DNA of 64,000 bases. It comes from Novosphingobium aerophilum (lineage in GTDB: Bacteria; Pseudomonadota; Alphaproteobacteria; Sphingomonadales; Sphingomonadaceae). Position 1 is the stretch's first letter; every line of letters starts with the position of its first letter. The notes beneath the pieces were generated by a model. That model ran no database searches. It saw only the letters and a program-made list of their open reading frames with translations, and was not told the origin of the DNA. The stretch covers positions 310,001 through 374,000 of the forward strand of contig NZ_JACLAU010000001.1 in the NCBI RefSeq assembly GCF_014230305.1. Direction: 5' to 3'. The translations under genes were made by a program, and so were the position numbers. This document shows, piece after piece, positions 41,307 to 49,508 of this stretch.

Positions 41307-41343
41307 TGAACAGTACTGTTCACTCGATGCCGGGGCGTGTCAA
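41307..41343 (-). promoter_or_regulatory. IclR promoter with 16-bp palindrome TGAACAGTACTGTTCA
   Basis: A TTGACA -35 box (complement of 41338-41343) is followed by a palindrome, TGAACAGTACTGTTCA (41307-41322), that covers the -10 zone at 17-bp spacing. The site lies 20 bp before the IclR start. Half-site GAACA also occurs in the palindrome at 11816-11830. Autorepression is the simplest reading. Confidence 0.65.
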
Positions 41344-41366
41344 ATAAAAATGATAGGGGTTCGGTT

Positions 41367-42878
41367 TTAATCTCCTGCCCCTTGGGGAAAGGTGGGGCCG
41401 AACAGCCGGCGGACCGCTCCGCGATCCACCTTGAGCGAAGGCGTGCGGGGCAGTTCGCTGCAGAAGCGCCATTGTGCCGGGATATGGGTCGCCAGGACAT
41501 GCCGGCGCAGATGGGTTTCGAGCTCGGCTGGCGTAGGCGTGCCGGAATGCCCCGTGACGCAGACCATGGCCGCTGCGGGAACCTCGCCCAGGCGTTCGTC
41601 CGGCACCCCGACCACGGCGGCCTCGGCGATCGCCGGATGGAGCAGCAGGGCAGCCTCGATCGTCTCGGGCAGGACCTTGAAGCCGCCCCGCATGATCGCC
41701 CCGTCGGCGCGGCCCTTGAGGAACAGGAAGCCGTCGGCATCGATCGTGGCAAGGTCGGACGTGACGATCCAGTCAGGCCCGATGCGCGGCGCGATCACAT
41801 GCAGCAGGCCGGTTTCTCCGGGGGGCAGGGCCGCGCCGCTCTCCGGGTCGACCACGCGCATTTGCACCCCCGGCAGGGCCCGACCGACCGACCCGAGCTT
41901 GGCCGCTCCCCATTCGGCATGCAACTCGGCAGACATCATCGCCACCGGCCCGGCGAATTCGGTCGCGCCGTAGGAGGGCAGCACGGGAATGCCGTAACGC
42001 GCCTCGAAGGCGCGCTGCACCGCCGGATCGAGCGGCGCCGCGCCGACTCCCATGGCCCGGATCGAGGCCAGGTCCTCAACCGGGATGCCGGCCTCGAGGA
42101 TCTGACGCATGGCACTGGGCGGAACCCCGCTGTGGACCGGGCGGTGTTCGACCACATAGGCATGCCAGGCCGCCAGTGAGAACCGCTCCAGCAGGATCGC
42201 GCGCTGGCCGCGCAGCAGGGTCGGCAGGGTGGAGTAGAGCCCGGTGATGTTGCCCAGCGGGAAGTACAGCAGAAAGGGCGGCGCCAGGCCGGGATCGTCG
42301 CCCTGGCTGCGCGTCAGCGGGGTGGCGAGGAAGTGCTGCTCGATCAGGGAGTACGGCACGGCGAAAGGCTTCGGCGGGCCGGTCGTGCCGCTGGTCAGGA
42401 TTTCGATCTGTGAGGCTGCTGGCCGGGCTGCGGCCGTGGCCGGGGCGGCCATGACCGCTGCGCTCGCCTTGCCCATGCCCTCCAGCACGACCAGCCCCAG
42501 TCCAGTCTCGCGGGCTGCGGAGACCACCCCTGCGGCAGCGTCCTCGGCGTGGACCACCACGCCCCCCAGACCGGGCCGGGCCATGCCCTGCGCGATCCCC
42601 TCGGCCGACTGGAAGGCGTAGATCATCCGCACCGAGCGCCCCGCGGCGAGCAGCGCGAGGAGCGCGGCGATCGCCTCGGGCCGGTTGCGCGGGACCAGAC
42701 CGACCGGAGCATCGGGCGCGACCCCGGCCTCGTCCAGCGCCCCGGCAATGCGGTTGGCCGTGGTGCACAGGGTCCCCCAGTCGATCCATTCCCCGGCAAA
42801 GGCCATGGCCGGCGAAGCGGGATCGCGCGCCAGCGCGGCCTGGACGAGAAGGGGAAGGGACGGCACGACCCGCAGCAT
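41367..42878 (-). CDS. AMP-binding acyl-CoA synthetase
   Basis: 503-aa adenylate-forming ligase. The A3 motif is LTSGTTGPPKPFAVP, A5 has SYGATEFAG, and the C-terminal lysine motif reads LPRTPSLKVDRGAV. The ATG at 42878 fits the domain start but has no clear ribosome binding site, so a leaderless or alternative start is possible. It is divergent from the crotonase-like gene at 43003 and upstream of the IclR promoter on the same strand. Confidence 0.85.
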   Translation of the reverse strand: MLRVVPSLPLLVQAALARDPASPAMAFAGEWIDWGTLCTTANRIAGALDEAGVAPDAPVGLVPRNRPEAIAALLALLAAGRSVRMIYAFQSAEGIAQGMARPGLGGVVVHAEDAAAGVVSAARETGLGLVVLEGMGKASAAVMAAPATAAARPAASQIEILTSGTTGPPKPFAVPYSLIEQHFLATPLTRSQGDDPGLAPPFLLYFPLGNITGLYSTLPTLLRGQRAILLERFSLAAWHAYVVEHRPVHSGVPPSAMRQILEAGIPVEDLASIRAMGVGAAPLDPAVQRAFEARYGIPVLPSYGATEFAGPVAMMSAELHAEWGAAKLGSVGRALPGVQMRVVDPESGAALPPGETGLLHVIAPRIGPDWIVTSDLATIDADGFLFLKGRADGAIMRGGFKVLPETIEAALLLHPAIAEAAVVGVPDERLGEVPAAAMVCVTGHSGTPTPAELETHLRRHVLATHIPAQWRFCSELPRTPSLKVDRGAVRRLFGPTFPQGAGD

Positions 42879-42916
42879 ATGGCGCGGCCGACCACAGGCA
42901 AGCCCGCGGTCCGAGA

Positions 42917-42994
42917 CAACGCCGCAACGATGGACGCGGCCCTGGTCCGCGCCGCGTCCGCCCTGCCTTGCCGATCGCAGCCTGGCGGTTAGGG
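42917..42994 (+). promoter_or_regulatory. Possible promoter of gene 43003 with weak palindromic element
   Basis: CAACGC-CGCA-ACGAT (42917-42931) starts 51 bp before TTGCCG (42968-42973); TTAGGG (42989-42994) follows after 15 bp and the ATG is at 43003. The spacing would be one further helical turn from the other promoters, but the element is a poor match, so this is tentative. The short leader suggests a nearly leaderless mRNA. Confidence 0.3.
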
Positions 42995-43002
42995 TGGCCG
43001 CG

Positions 43003-43956
43003 ATGAGCGATCCCGTGGTCCTGCCGGAGCCTGCCGATCTCACGGCGCTGTGCTGGTGGAGCGAGCCGATGCCGGCCGCCTTGGTCAGGCTGGACGCTGG
43101 GGCCCCGGATGCCTTGCCTGCCCCGCTGCCGGCCTTTCCCGTGATCGGGCTGGGTCCGCGCGACCATCCGCTCGCCGCTGCGCTCGATCTGGTGGTGGAC
43201 GAACCGGGGGACGCCGCCCTGGTCCTGCGCAATTGTGCCCGCAACCCCGATGCCGCCGCGGTGCTGGTCCAGCTGTTGCGCACGATTGAACGCCTCGACG
43301 ACCGCTCGGCCCTGGTCGCCGAATCGATGGCCTATGGTCTGCTGCAAGGCGGCCCGGAGCATCGCGACTGGCTCGCTGGCCACGCCGCCATCCCCGCGTT
43401 GCCGACAGGGCCGGGACGGCTGGAGGTTGAGCGGTCCGACAACCGCCTGCGGCTGCGGCTCGACCGTCCCGCCGCACACAACGCGATTGACCGGCCGCTG
43501 CGCGATGCCCTGCGCGAGGCCTTCGAGCTGGCCGCGCTCGATCCCGACATCACCGCAGTGGAACTCAGCGGCGCCGGGCGCGCCTTTTCGGTGGGAGCCG
43601 AGCTGGCCGAATTCGGCACCACCCGCGACCCGCTGCGGGCCCATGCGATCCGGCTTCGCACTCTTCCGGCCTGGCCGATCCTGGCCTGCCGCGACCGGTT
43701 GACGGCGCGAGTCCACGGCGCCTGCATCGGATCGGGGCTGGAGATGGCCGCCTTCGCAGCCCGGGTGATCGCGACGCCTGATGCCTGGTTCCAGCTGCCC
43801 GAACTGGCCATGGGCCTGATCCCCGGGGCGGGCGGCTGCGTCTCGCTGTCGCGTCGGATCGGGCGGGCGCGGACCGCGTGGATGGTGCTCAGCGGACGGC
43901 GGGTACCGGCACGCCAGGCGCTCGCCTGGGGGCTGGTTGACCGGATTGAGGGTTGA
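43003..43956 (+). CDS. Enoyl-CoA hydratase/isomerase with N-terminal extension
   Basis: 317-aa crotonase-family protein. The crotonase domain begins near residue 138 (RLEVERSDNRLRLRLDRP) and has GRAFSVGAELAEFG and GACIGSGLEMAAF oxyanion segments. About 137 residues precede it, including LVLRNCARNPDAAAVLVQLL and ALVAESMAYGLLQGGPEH, which I do not recognise as a separate domain. It is divergent from the ligase at 42878, and its 3' end overlaps the convergent CoA-transferase gene by 68 bp. Confidence 0.82.
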   Translation: MSDPVVLPEPADLTALCWWSEPMPAALVRLDAGAPDALPAPLPAFPVIGLGPRDHPLAAALDLVVDEPGDAALVLRNCARNPDAAAVLVQLLRTIERLDDRSALVAESMAYGLLQGGPEHRDWLAGHAAIPALPTGPGRLEVERSDNRLRLRLDRPAAHNAIDRPLRDALREAFELAALDPDITAVELSGAGRAFSVGAELAEFGTTRDPLRAHAIRLRTLPAWPILACRDRLTARVHGACIGSGLEMAAFAARVIATPDAWFQLPELAMGLIPGAGGCVSLSRRIGRARTAWMVLSGRRVPARQALAWGLVDRIEG

Positions 43957-45085
43957 TCGAGCGGGCGATCGGGACGATCGGCGTTCCTTCCCGGGCCGCC
44001 CAGTCGCGGAGGTCGGCGGCGAGCCCGGCAGGGTCTGCGGCGCGGCTTTCGGCCAGGGCGCGGGCGACCACCCCGCTCATCGACAGAATGATCCGCGCGC
44101 CGGTTCCCTTGGCCAATTGCTGCGCGGCCTCGCGCGCGGCCGTGATCCCGGTCAGGGGATCGGCGATCGCATCCCCCACAAAGCCGATCCGCCCGGTCTC
44201 CCGGTACAACGCGGCACTGAGCCCGCCCGCCACTCCGGCATCGTCGCCGAAGCCGACCCAGTGTCCGGCCTCGCCGGTGACGCCGTGCCCGGTGATGGTG
44301 ACCCAGACCAGGCCCGGCACTGTCCGCACCAACGCGTCCGCGTCGATCCCCAACTGCAGCAGGGCGCGGGGTCGCGCCGCCTCGATCACAACGTCGGCGT
44401 GACGAACCAACTCGAGCAGCGCGGCCCGCCCTTCGGCCCTGGTCAGCGCGATCGCGGTCTGCTCCTTGGCGCCGTTGAGTGCGGCAAACAGGGCCGGATC
44501 GCCGGTGCGGAGGGAATCCGGCCGAACGGGGCTCTCGACCTTGCTCACCTGGGCGCCGCCAAGCCCGAGCAGATGCCCGGCGAGCGGCCCGGCCCAGAGC
44601 GCCGAGAGGTCGACCACGACCGGGGCACGATCACGGAACGGTCTGGCGCCGTCGCGCCTGGCGCCGGTCATCGTGCGGGTCACCGCGGCGCTGGCAGGCG
44701 TCTCATCGACCCCGGCAATGGCCAGGCCAAGCAGCCGGCCCTGGGCGAGCAGCGCGCGCCAACCCATACCGCGGACGGCCTGCCGCAGCGCGGCATCGTC
44801 GTAAACCGCCAATCCGGCATCACCAACCAGCGCGGGCAGCATGGCGCGATCGTCCGGGCGCGCCAGGTTGAGGGCGATCCACCCGTCGCTGACCGGGAGC
44901 AGCCGGCAGCCGCCCCCGGCCGAAACCTGGCCCGGCACCCGGAAGCCGTTGAGCTTGGCGCGCAGTCCCAGCAGTTCGGCGCCCGTGTTCGGCAAGGGCG
45001 TCTTTCGGGCCATCAGATCGGCCAATTCGCCGAGCTGCCGGTCAGCCCAGCCGGTCAGGGGCAAACGCCCCGGCTCAGGCGGCAA
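43889..45085 (-). CDS. CaiB/BaiF family CoA-transferase, permuted domain order
   Basis: 398-aa class III CoA-transferase homologue with an unusual layout. The motif that opens canonical enzymes (VVVDLSALWAGPLAGHLLGL) starts only at residue 157. The first 150 residues (SDGWIALNLARPDD...) resemble the part that normally comes late in the family. The nearest start is a TTG at 45085 overlapping the upstream ligase stop by 11 bp, so the exact start is uncertain. It ends the 48103-43889 operon and probably moves CoA between acids. Confidence 0.78.
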   Translation of the reverse strand: MPPEPGRLPLTGWADRQLGELADLMARKTPLPNTGAELLGLRAKLNGFRVPGQVSAGGGCRLLPVSDGWIALNLARPDDRAMLPALVGDAGLAVYDDAALRQAVRGMGWRALLAQGRLLGLAIAGVDETPASAAVTRTMTGARRDGARPFRDRAPVVVDLSALWAGPLAGHLLGLGGAQVSKVESPVRPDSLRTGDPALFAALNGAKEQTAIALTRAEGRAALLELVRHADVVIEAARPRALLQLGIDADALVRTVPGLVWVTITGHGVTGEAGHWVGFGDDAGVAGGLSAALYRETGRIGFVGDAIADPLTGITAAREAAQQLAKGTGARIILSMSGVVARALAESRAADPAGLAADLRDWAAREGTPIVPIARSINPQSGQPAPRRAPGVPVPAVR

Positions 45086-46559
45086 AGAGCTTGCGCACTT
45101 CGCGCCGCAGCAGCTTGCCCATCTCGTTGTAGGGCAGCGCGGGTTCGAACCGGATCACCTCGGGAACGCGGCTCGAACGGAGCCGTTCGCGCACCAGGCG
45201 GCACAGCTCGGCCTCGTCCGGGCGGGCATGGCCTTCGCGCAGCACCAGCGCAACGCCCACCGCTTCGCCCCATTCCACCGAAGGCACCCCCACGGCGCAG
45301 GCATCGGCGATGGCCGGATGGGTCAGCAGCACGTCCTCGATCTCGCCCGGAGACATGTTCTCGCCCCCGCGGACGATCACGTCGTCGGCGCGGCCGGACA
45401 GGAACAGGTAGCCCTCCGCGTCGAGATAGCCGGCGTCGCGGGTGGGGAACCAGCCGTCGGCGGTCAGCGCGCTCTTCTCGCGGTATTCGCCCGAGACCTG
45501 GTCGCCGCGCACGAAGATTTCGCCCGGCATTCCCGCAGGAAGCACCCGGCCGTCCTCGTCGCGAATTTCGAGCTCGACCGTGGGCAGCGGACGGCCGACC
45601 GAGGCCAGCCGGGCCCGCACCTGCGGATCGGCCGAACCATGCGCGACGCGATGGTCGTCGGGGCCGAGCAGGGCGATGGTCGAGCTGGTCTCGGTCAGGC
45701 CGTAGGCATTGGTGAAGCCGACCTGCGGAAGTCGCGTCAGGGCCTTGTCGATCACTTCGAACGGCATCTTGCCGCCACCATAGGCCACGGCGCGCAGCGC
45801 GGGCAGGCGCGGCGTGCCGTCGCGTTCGAGCGCGTCGAGAATGCGGGACAGCATGGTCGGCACGACGAAGGCGTTGCTCACCGCCTCGGCTTCGGCCAGC
45901 GCCAGCCAGGCTTCCGGCGAGAAGGCCGGAAGCATCACGATCCGCCGCTGCGCATAGATCGAGCTGAGCAGCGCTGAAATGCCCGCGATGTGATAGGGCG
46001 GAACCGATACGAGGGCGGCGTCGCTCTCGTCGGCGCAGGCGAACTCGACCGTGCCGAGAATGTAGGACACCAGGTTGGCGTGCCGCAGGATCGCCGCCTT
46101 GGGCGCCGCGGTGGTGCCGCTGGTGAACAGCTGGATCGCGATCCCTTCGCCGTCGGCGGCCTCGTCCAGCGGTTGCGCGGAGAGCGCGGTGGAGACGAAA
46201 TCCCCGCGCGACCGGTTCAAGTTGCCGGGGCAGAGCCGCGAGGCGCGCGCAACATCGCCGATCACCAGCGCCGGAGCAATCCGGCCAAGCAGCGCGCCGA
46301 GGTCGGCGTCGGCCAGCCGGTAGTTGAGCGGGCAATAGGGCACCCCCGCCAGCGCCGCCCCGAACAGCGCGAAGATCGCCGCCTCGCTCGATTCGTCGAG
46401 CAGGGCGACATGGCTGCACCCGGCTTCGACGATCGACCGGGCCGCCCCGCGCGCGCCGGCCAGCAGTTCGCCATAGCTCCAGCGGCGACCGTCACAGACC
46501 AGCCCGATGCGCTCGGGCGCGGCCTCGGCGGCCATTTCGAGGAACAGCGCGATGTTCAT
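45075..46559 (-). CDS. AMP-binding acyl-CoA synthetase
   Basis: 494-aa adenylate-forming ligase. The A3 motif is LFTSGTTAAPKAAILRHANL, A5 has NAYGLTETSS, A8 has GWFPTRDAGYLDAEGYLF and the C-terminal lysine motif is LPYNEMGKLLRREV. The ATG at 46559 is used; an upstream start would run into the small gene. It lies between a 96-aa cysteine-containing protein and a CoA-transferase on one operon, giving two routes to CoA esters. Confidence 0.9.
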   Translation of the reverse strand: MNIALFLEMAAEAAPERIGLVCDGRRWSYGELLAGARGAARSIVEAGCSHVALLDESSEAAIFALFGAALAGVPYCPLNYRLADADLGALLGRIAPALVIGDVARASRLCPGNLNRSRGDFVSTALSAQPLDEAADGEGIAIQLFTSGTTAAPKAAILRHANLVSYILGTVEFACADESDAALVSVPPYHIAGISALLSSIYAQRRIVMLPAFSPEAWLALAEAEAVSNAFVVPTMLSRILDALERDGTPRLPALRAVAYGGGKMPFEVIDKALTRLPQVGFTNAYGLTETSSTIALLGPDDHRVAHGSADPQVRARLASVGRPLPTVELEIRDEDGRVLPAGMPGEIFVRGDQVSGEYREKSALTADGWFPTRDAGYLDAEGYLFLSGRADDVIVRGGENMSPGEIEDVLLTHPAIADACAVGVPSVEWGEAVGVALVLREGHARPDEAELCRLVRERLRSSRVPEVIRFEPALPYNEMGKLLRREVRKLFAA

Positions 46560-46569
46560 CGTGGCACGG

Positions 46570-46860
46570 TCAGTCCGAAGCGGGCAGCGGCTTGGCATCC
46601 TTGATCGACAGGATCACCCCGTCGACCGCCAGCGAACCCTTGCCCGGCTTCACGCACAGCAGTTCGAAGGCTCCCGCCGCATCGACATAGCGCTTGCCCA
46701 TCAGCGCGCCGCCCGCCAGACCCTCGGCCGGGGTGCCGGGCTCGGCGGGCTTGTCCTCGGCCATGGCCGCGCCGCCGCATTCGATCCGGCCGGTGCCACA
46801 ACGGATCACCATGACCTCGGTGTCGCAGACCTGGCTCTTCAACTTGGTTCCGGGCTTCAT
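46570..46860 (-). CDS. Small cysteine-containing protein of a CoA-transferase operon
   Basis: 96-aa protein starting MKPGTKLKSQVCDTEVMVIR. It has cysteines in VCDTE, IRCGTGRIECGG and a later LLCVKPG, which could bind a metal, but I cannot assign a family with confidence. Similar short proteins, as I recall, sit next to acyl-CoA synthetases in actinobacteria. It lies 13 bp after the CoA-transferase gene and 10 bp before the ligase, so it is probably real and belongs to their pathway. Confidence 0.72.
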   Translation of the reverse strand: MKPGTKLKSQVCDTEVMVIRCGTGRIECGGAAMAEDKPAEPGTPAEGLAGGALMGKRYVDAAGAFELLCVKPGKGSLAVDGVILSIKDAKPLPASD

Positions 46861-46873
46861 GCTGGTTCCCCCA

Positions 46874-48103
46874 TCAGGCGATCGCGCCAGACGCCTTGAG
46901 CGCCTCGATCCGGTCCCACTCCATGCCAAGCTCCATCAGCACCAGCTCGGTGTGTTCCGATGCGATCGGGGACCGGGTGGTCACGGTCGGCTGGCCGTCG
47001 AACTGGACGGGGCCGCGAACCAGCTTGAGCGGCTTGTCGCTGCCGTCGGCGGCTTCGACCTCGATGATCATGTCGTTGGCCAGCGCCTGCTCGTCGGTCA
47101 ACAGATCGGCAAAGGACTGGATCGGCGCCCACTGACCGGAAAAGGTCTTGAGGTGCTGGCGCCAGTACTCGAACGGCCTGGCGGCGAAGGCCTTGACCAG
47201 GATGTCGCTGGCCGCCCCGGCGTTCTCGAACAGCGCGCGGGCATCGCAGAAGCGGGGATCGTCGGCGGCCTCGGGGACCCCGACATGTTCGAACAGGCTG
47301 CGGATGTGCCCGGTCGGGCTCAGAGTGCAGAGGTTGATCGTGCCGCCGTCCGAGGTCTGGTAATTGCCCTGGAACGGATTGCGCGCCGCGCCGCCTTTGC
47401 CCGGCATCGGGTTGCGGGTCGACACCCCGGTCTCGGCCACCTGGGCGATCAGCGCGCCCGACGACCAGGCCGCCGCGCTGAGCAGCGAGACGTCCATCAC
47501 CAGCGCCTCGCCGGTGCGCTCGCGATGGAGCAGGGCGGCGGAAATCCCGCCGGCGATGAACATGCCGCCGATCGAATCGCCGAAGGCTGGAATGCCCTGA
47601 TTGAGCGGGCCGGGCAGTTCTTCGGGGGTCATGGCCTGGGCAACGCCGCTGCGCGACCAGAAGGCGGTCCCGTCGAAGCCGCCGACGCCCGCCTCGGGGC
47701 CCTTGGCGCCGTAGGCACTGCCGCGGGCGTAGATGATATCGGGGTTGGCCGCGCGAATGTGTTCGATGTCGAACCGGTTCTTCTGGCGGATATGCGGCAG
47801 GTAGTTGGTCAGGAACACGTCGGCCGTCTTGGCCAGCTCGTACAGCACCTCCTGTCCCTCGGGCGTGGAGACATCGATGCCGACGCTGCGCTTGCCGCGA
47901 TTGGGGTGCTCGAACAGGGTGTGGCGCTGCGGGTCGAGCGTGACCCCGCCCATGTTGAGAAACCCGCGCTGCGCATCGCCGCGGACCGGGTGCTCGATCT
48001 TGATCACGTCTGCACCCCAGTCCGCCAGGATACCGCCCGCAGCCGGAACGAAGGTGAACTGCGCCACCTCCAGGATCCGGATTCCTTTCATCACCTGCGT
48101 CAT
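46874..48103 (-). CDS. CaiB/BaiF family CoA-transferase
   Basis: 409-aa class III CoA-transferase of canonical order: [20 protein letters not shown] and [12 protein letters not shown] at the N-terminus, and a catalytic aspartate probably D144 in [10 protein letters not shown]. It transfers CoA between acyl-CoA and a free acid. The ATG at 48103 has GGGGA upstream. It heads the operon with the small cysteine protein, ligase and second CoA-transferase. Confidence 0.9.
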   Translation of the reverse strand: MTQVMKGIRILEVAQFTFVPAAGGILADWGADVIKIEHPVRGDAQRGFLNMGGVTLDPQRHTLFEHPNRGKRSVGIDVSTPEGQEVLYELAKTADVFLTNYLPHIRQKNRFDIEHIRAANPDIIYARGSAYGAKGPEAGVGGFDGTAFWSRSGVAQAMTPEELPGPLNQGIPAFGDSIGGMFIAGGISAALLHRERTGEALVMDVSLLSAAAWSSGALIAQVAETGVSTRNPMPGKGGAARNPFQGNYQTSDGGTINLCTLSPTGHIRSLFEHVGVPEAADDPRFCDARALFENAGAASDILVKAFAARPFEYWRQHLKTFSGQWAPIQSFADLLTDEQALANDMIIEVEAADGSDKPLKLVRGPVQFDGQPTVTTRSPIASEHTELVLMELGMEWDRIEALKASGAIA

Positions 48104-48152
48104 TTCGTCCCCAACCTGCCGTGCGGCGCAGCGCGGTGCGCTCTTGCTCATC

Positions 48153-48221
48153 ACCTAGATGCTGGCTTTCCGGGGGCAAACCCCAAAACACCGCGATTTC
48201 GCGGCTATCGCTCGTACGATG
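48153..48221 (-). promoter_or_regulatory. Promoter of the CoA-transferase operon with palindromic element
   Basis: Minus strand: CATCGT-ACGA-GCGAT (48221-48207), TTTGCC as -35 (48180-48175), a 16-bp spacer and CTAGGT as -10 (48158-48153). The element starts 41 bp before the -35 and 63 bp before the -10, matching the longer spacing class. A second palindrome, CCGCGA-TT-TCGCGG (48191-48204), lies between. Confidence 0.5.
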
Positions 48222-48354
48222 GCCGTCGGTCTGCGGGTTCCCATTCCGGCACAGCGCCGCCACGATATCGGCGCGGCCCGTCGACCGCTTGCTTGAACGC
48301 CCGGGCAAAGCGGCCAATACCGCCCGGGACAGACGACATCGGAGGGGCAGCGCC

Positions 48355-49149
48355 ATGGACATCAATTCTTCGCTGGCAGCCGTGGTGACCGGGGGCGCCT
48401 CGGGCCTCGGCCGGGCCAGCGCGCTCGCCTTGGGTCACGCCGGGGTCAAGGTGGCGGTGTTCGATCTCAACGTCGAGGCCGGTGAGGCGGTCGCGGCCGA
48501 AATCGGCGGCGTGTTCTGCCAGGTCGACATCATGTCGGAAGAGAGCGTGCTCGCCGGCTTTGAGAAGGCCCGCGCCGCCCACGGTCAGGAACGCGTGGTG
48601 GTGCATTGCGCGATGGTCGCCGGCGGGGGCAAGACGGTCGGCTGGGACAAGGAAACCGGGGGGTTCAAGCGGGCCTCCACCGCCGGCTTCGAAAAGGGCA
48701 TGCTGGGCATCGCAGTGGCCAGTTACCGGGTCGCCTCGATCGCGGCGCTGGGCATGGCCGGAGCCGAGCCGCTCAACGAGGACGGCGAGCGGGGTTCGAT
48801 CATCCTCTGTTCCTCGGCCGCCTCGCAGGACGGGCAGGTGGGCCAGGTCTGCTACGGCGCCGGGAAGGGCGCTGTGAATTCCATGGTCCTGCCCATGGCG
48901 CGCGACCTGATGGACCTGGGGATCCGGGTCAACGCCATCCTGCCCGGCATCTTCGCCACGCCGCCGATGCTGGGGGTGAAGGACAAGGCACCGGCGATCT
49001 ATGCCGGACTGGAAGCCTCGGTGCCGTTTCCGCGCCGGCTCGGCCATCCTGACGAGTTCGCCAGCCTGATGCTGGAACTGGTGCGCAACACGTACCTCAA
49101 CGGCCAGTGCCTCCGCCTGGATGGCGCGATCCGGATGCCGCCGAAGTAG
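48355..49149 (+). CDS. SDR, HSD10-like
   Basis: 264-aa SDR starting MDINSSLAAVVTGGASGLGR, very like the start of the SDR at 1-575. The catalytic motif is YGAGK and the SSAASQDGQVG segment supplies the serine. In the centre NNAG is replaced by VVHCAMVAGG. HSD10-like enzymes oxidise 3-hydroxyacyl-CoAs or hydroxysteroids. GGAGGGG precedes the ATG. It is divergent from the CoA-transferase operon. Confidence 0.87.
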   Translation: MDINSSLAAVVTGGASGLGRASALALGHAGVKVAVFDLNVEAGEAVAAEIGGVFCQVDIMSEESVLAGFEKARAAHGQERVVVHCAMVAGGGKTVGWDKETGGFKRASTAGFEKGMLGIAVASYRVASIAALGMAGAEPLNEDGERGSIILCSSAASQDGQVGQVCYGAGKGAVNSMVLPMARDLMDLGIRVNAILPGIFATPPMLGVKDKAPAIYAGLEASVPFPRRLGHPDEFASLMLELVRNTYLNGQCLRLDGAIRMPPK

Positions 49150-49249
49150 GATCGTTTAGCCGCTGTTTCCGTTAGGTCGGAACAGCGCGGCACCGGCCCG
49201 CTGCCGATTCTACGCAGGTGGAAAAGGCTATGAAAAACAGAAAATTATG

Positions 49250-49280
49250 GAAAGCGGCCGGGCCATGTCCGGTCGCTTTC
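49250..49280. terminator. Possible bidirectional hairpin terminator
   Basis: A 12-bp stem with one G.T pair joins 49250-49261 (GAAAGCGGCCGG) and 49269-49280 (CCGGTCGCTTTC) around a 7-nt loop. T-rich sequence flanks it on both strands, though no long T-run. It lies between the SDR ending at 49149 and the AT-rich promoter at 49302. Confidence 0.45.
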
Positions 49281-49301
49281 TTCGCGCCTAAGCAAAAGAC
49301 A

Positions 49302-49338
49302 TTGACTTTAACCCTACATATACTAATATAGGTTAGTA
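49302..49338 (+). promoter_or_regulatory. Strong AT-rich promoter with TACTAA/TTAGTA operator
   Basis: TTGACT (49302-49307), a 16-bp spacer and TAATAT (49324-49329) form the best consensus promoter in the window. TACTAA (49321-49326) and TTAGTA (49333-49338), 6 bp apart, make an inverted repeat over the -10, of the size MarR-type repressors bind. It reads into the 28-codon gene at 49405. The AT-richness contrasts with everything around it. Confidence 0.7.
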
Positions 49339-49404
49339 CATACCAGAGCGGGCAGGGCGGCATGCCCCGTGGCCGCCGCGCCCGCCGAATGAGGAGATAC
49401 CACC

Positions 49405-49491
49405 ATGACCAAGATCGTTCCCGTCACCGTTGCCGCTCTGCTGACCTTCATCAATTTCGCGGTCATCTGCCTGGTCCCGGCCTGGGCCTGA
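49405..49491 (+). CDS. 28-residue single-span membrane peptide
   Basis: A short gene: ATG at 49405 with GAGGAG at 49391-49396 and a TGA stop at 49489-49491. The peptide starts MTKIVPVTVAALLTF and ends ICLVPAWA; residues 5-25 are one hydrophobic segment. Transcription is explained by the strong promoter at 49302-49338. It lies tail to tail with the MarR gene. I cannot name a family; it could be a regulatory or transporter-associated micropeptide. Confidence 0.6.
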   Translation: MTKIVPVTVAALLTFINFAVICLVPAWA

Positions 49492-49508
49492 GCAGCCCGT
49501 CCGATGGC

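Noticed and set aside
48206..48271. Rightward use of the 48207-48221 element for the SDR at 48355
   Set aside because: The best -35/-10 pair in that direction (TTCCGG 48244, TATCGG 48266) is about 3 bp out of phase with the other promoters, whereas the leftward pair fits exactly.
49172..49363. 63-codon minus-strand frame in the AT-rich gap
   Set aside because: Composition is not gene-like, no ribosome binding site is visible, and the region is explained by a hairpin, promoter and operator for the opposite strand.
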